A stretch of 64,000 bases of DNA from positions 47,843,068 through 47,907,067 of the forward strand of contig NC_063172.1 in the NCBI RefSeq assembly GCF_023159225.1. The letters are read 5' to 3'. The stretch is from Perognathus longimembris pacificus (lineage: Eukaryota; Chordata; Mammalia; Rodentia; Heteromyidae). Below the pieces are notes generated by a model. It was not told the DNA's origin. It ran no database searches and was given only the letters and a program-made list of their open reading frames with translations. Below, in pieces: positions 60,642 through 64,000 of the stretch. Positions within the stretch are counted from its first letter, which is position 1, and every line of letters starts with the position of its first letter. The position numbers were made by a program, and so were the translations under genes.

Positions 60642-61493
60642 GCAATTGAAAGTTTCACAATATAGACAAGAAGAGAAAAAAATTTTCCTGTATGAGAGCT
60701 ATAGAAAAAAGATGTAAGGGTAGCAAACTATCTTATCAATCTCAGTGTATGTATGTGTTTGTGTGTATGTGTGCATGTGTGTGTATACTCAAGACCACAC
60801 AAGACCCTGGAGTTTTCTAAATGAACAATTAGAAATACTAACAAGAATAATATACATCCTTATCTAGCTGAAAACTTTATTTTATTATTTTGAAATCACA
60901 ATGCAGAATATTAAATTTAGTGGGACAACAGGAAAATATATATCAAGAGTGACAAATATGTCATACTTTGGAATACACAGGAGATTGGCCCAAGGACCCC
61001 TGGAGATTCCACACATTAAGGATGTTCCAGCCTCTTATCCACTGTGCAGTACTATGTAATACTATGTAACATAACCCACCAAGTTCTATGTCTACACTTC
61101 CCACCATCACTTTATTACCTGTAGGAGATAAATGTTAATAGTTGTTGTACTCTACTGTGTAGGGAATGACGGTAAGAAGAGTAAGTGCATAGGTTCTCAG
61201 CAGATGTGATTATTCCTTGAATATTTTTGATCCACGGCTGGTTAAATCCACAGATACAGTCACTAAAAAGGCAGCAGCCAAGAATACAGAGAGCTGACGA
61301 CTCTATTGTATAGCAGGAATAAGTTTTCCATTTTTGGATATATTCCTAAGATATATTCAATAGAGTTATAGATATATTAAAATTATTTGAAGAGTTAAGA
61401 AAAACATGTTGGATAATTAGCTTGAAATATTAAATTTGCTTTATCCTCAAGTTAAAGAATAATAACTTTTGTTTCTGTTTTTATTTTATTTTC
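60642..61493. other. Unique sequence
   Basis: Contains a short TG-rich stretch at 60,746-60,786. Nothing else recognised. Confidence 0.45.
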
Positions 61494-61592
61494 TTTTGAG
61501 ACAAGGTTTCAGAATGTAACCTAGGCTACTCTCCAACTCATGATACTTTTTAGCACTAGGAATATAGGCATGTGCCACCGTCTCTGGCCATA
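61494..61592 (-). mobile_element. Monomeric B1-like SINE fragment
   Basis: 'TGAGACAAGGTTTCAGAATG', 'CTAGGCTACTCTCCAACTCA' and 'TAGGCATGTGCCACCGTCTC' are the complement of a B1 element. No right-hand monomer. Confidence 0.85.
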
Positions 61593-61756
61593 GTCTATTT
61601 TTGAACCATTTTCAAAATAAAGTAGCGATGCTACAAGAGAATAAGACATAAAGATTACCTTCATTTGAAATTATGGGATATGAAAACCTCAATCCTGTGT
61701 GGTCAGAGTCTCAAGGACAGAGGTTTTATGGCCTGTTTTTTAAATAGAAAATACTA

Positions 61757-61985
61757 TCTGCCAGGCACAGGTGGATCCTGCTGTAAATCTCCTAGCTTCT
61801 CAGAAGGCTGAGAGTTAAGGATCATGGTTTGCAAGGGAAGAAAAGCCCTCATGAGACTTATCTACAATTAACCACTAAAAAATCAGAAATAGTTTGGTGA
61901 CTCAGGTGGTAGAGCCCTAACCATGAGCACAAAAATGTCTCAAGGATAGTGGACAGGCCCATGAGTTGAACTGACAAAATAAAGA
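61757..61985 (+). mobile_element. Diverged B1-Geo dimeric SINE
   Basis: 'GCCAGGCACAGGTGGATCCT', 'CATGAGACTTATCTACAATT' and 'GACTCAGGTGGTAGAGCCCT' match left half, linker and right half. Confidence 0.82.
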
Positions 61986-62349
61986 AATATTATCTTTAAG
62001 TAGCTGTACAAAGATATTTCAATTCAACATGTCAGTTTATGAGTAAAATGCATCATGATTAATGATTCTTGAAAGATAAATCTGTAGCTAGTAAAGACAA
62101 TGTGGCTTGGAAAATTTCCCTGCTTCATGGGACAAGTGAAAAAGTGGGTAATTATTAAACATCAAAGAAGAATGAATGAACACTAAGCAAATGGGTGAGC
62201 ATTATATACTTAGAAAAGGGTTTAAATAAACAAAGTGTAAACATTTGTATTTTTAAACAAGGCAACTCTATCAAATCAATGGGACTTTTTTACTTGAATG
62301 AAATAAAATCATTAATTAAAATAAAATATAGAGTAATTTAAAATAAGTT

Positions 62350-62612
62350 CTTTTTTTGTTTTGTTTTTTGTTTTTGTTTTTTTCAGCTGTTGCACTTGAG
62401 CTCAGGGCCTGGACACTGTACCAGAGCTTCTTTTCCTCAAAACTAGTGCTCTAACACTTTGAGCCACAGTGCCACTTCTGATTCTGGTGGTTAATTGGAG
62501 ATGAGAGTCTCACAGACTTTCCTGTCCAGCTCAGATTGGCTTTAAACCAAGACCTCAGATCTCATGCTCCTGTGTAGCTAGGATTACAGGCATGAGTCAC
62601 TGTCACCAGCTT
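62350..62612 (-). mobile_element. B1-Geo dimeric SINE with A-rich tail
   Basis: Minus strand: T/G-rich tail at 62,350-62,383, right monomer complement 'CTCAGGGCCTGGACACTGTA', linker 'TGGTTAATTGGAGATGAGAG', head complement 'AGCTAGGATTACAGGCATGA'. Confidence 0.88.
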
Positions 62613-64000
62613 TGATTTTATCTTAAAGTGATTATATATGGAAGAAATAAAAGACGTGGAAGTGTGGAGAGTGTCATCATTGAGCATAAAACTAATCAAG
62701 GGCAGAGTGTACTGAGACCAGCAAATCCCAGGACCAGCACAAAAAGATTAAAAATTGCTTAATTAATGAAACAAGCAAATAAATGTAAAATAAAAATTGT
62801 CAAAGGAAACATTCCAGAAATAGAAAATTTCAAAACATATTTTCTATCCCTTGAGGTGAGAATGATATTCTGTGGGTTACCTAAAAAGCAATGATTCATT
62901 TCATTCTAATTGTTTTTAGAGAATTAATAATGAATACGTTTTTTGGAGAAAAACCAATGATGTAAACCACCATTTAAAATATTTTTTTTATTTCCTTACA
63001 AAAAAAGTTACTGAGTATCATAGATACTTTTTTCAAAATGATACAGGTACAATATGAGAGACCACTTATGTATATTTTCCATTAAGTTTTCATAATGTAC
63101 ACATGTATGTAAATGTGTCAAATATATAGATTCCATAAGATAAGTAAACAGGCAAGCATCCATGCATAATTTTAACTAGAAGGAAAACAGTAATGTACAA
63201 TAATTAACTCAGAAAAATATACAGAAACAACACTTAGTTATGATGTTAGTACTTCATCTATGTCAGCACATTTTAAATCTTAATAAATGATCCAGTAACT
63301 TTTATTCCATATATATCTAAAGGAATCATTTGCTTTCCTTTTAATATACTCAAACATTTATGTTTCTGAAACTAAATAAGTGACTTTTATTTCTACATGG
63401 ATAAAACTGGTCTTTGTATTTATCAATCAGATATACAGTTAAAACAAATCAGAGAAATAACTGCAAAAGTATTATAAAGAAAGCCTTATTGCTACAATGG
63501 ATATTTACAATAAAAATGGAAATCAGCTACTATTCCAAGTCCTTACATGCAATAGCCTCTGTATACTATATACATTAGATTTTTACAATGGCCCATAAGA
63601 AACATTAATGACCAACATCACAAACATTTTAATTGACCTGTGAGAAGATGTAACTTGGATATGATCCGAGCAGGGAACCAAGATTCAGACTTAGATATCG
63701 CTAGGCCCAAATGTAACATGCCTCTCTTGCTAAGTGCAAAAGCCTATCTCTCCTGGACATGGCCTATTTCATGTGGGTATTTAATATCACCCACCCTCTT
63801 CAGAGGCCACATAGTTATGAAACAGAGCCTCCTCAGCAACATAGAAAACGTGTTCTTATTCTTCATTTGTCTTCCTTGATGTAAAATATACGACTCTTCT
63901 TTGCTAAGAGATACATTTGTGCTGTGTGCAATAAGGATATGTTTATTCTTTTTCATAAGGAAGAAGTGCTTCTAAATGAGAAAAGGCAATACTTAGAGAT
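62613..64000. other. Unique AT-rich sequence to the window end
   Basis: No gene or clear repeat. Two short overlapping frames at 63,640-63,956 on opposite strands have no recognisable domain. Confidence 0.5.

Overview
This window looks like non-coding nuclear DNA of a rodent. It is AT-rich, has no recognisable cellular protein-coding exon, tRNA or rRNA gene, and is dense in retrotransposons and microsatellites. The most diagnostic element is a dimeric SINE with an ID-like, tRNA-related left half and a second half ending in 'CCAAGGCCCAGGACTGGCC' plus a poly(A) tail. From general knowledge this matches the IDL-Geo type of SINE reported only from Geomyoidea (kangaroo rats, pocket mice, pocket gophers). 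I therefore infer a geomyoid rodent and do not name a species. All protein-like reading frames I could interpret are pieces of LINE-1 (L1).

Layout. 1-790 is a very old L1 remnant (ORF1 joined to ORF2). 987-1317 is a recent tandem duplication. 1.3-21 kb is mostly unique AT-rich DNA with scattered SINEs, microsatellites, one MIR, an old MaLR-type LTR and small L1 tails. 20,990-26,412 holds two L1 copies lying back to back, each with an inverted 5' segment. 26.4-33.6 kb is mostly unique sequence with a few SINEs and microsatellites. 33,631-41,592 is a near full-length minus-strand L1 with a perfect 16-bp target-site duplication (TSD). It keeps a CpG-rich 5'UTR, ORF1, ORF2 and 3'UTR, and carries two smaller nested insertions. 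41.6-49.4 kb is unique DNA plus SINEs, a MIR and a truncated L1. 49.4-50.5 kb is a truncated L1 of the same family with a SINE in its tail, followed by an LTR-like sequence. 52-55.4 kb has a long polypurine tract and three successive plus-strand L1 3' ends. 55.4-64 kb is unique sequence with SINEs, one more L1 tail and possible LTR remnants.

Nothing here works as a gene system. The interest lies in the insertion structures. The clearest is at 34,105-34,864: a nested insertion with two poly(A) tails (the signature of 3' transduction) and a perfect 40-bp inverted copy of its own 5' target flank. The two neighbouring 5'-inverted L1s are a close second. Three L1 lineages with different 3'UTRs, called A, B and C here, can be told apart. 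Two kinds of dimeric SINE share the same right-hand monomer, and several microsatellites lie inside SINE target-site duplications, so they grew from SINE tails.
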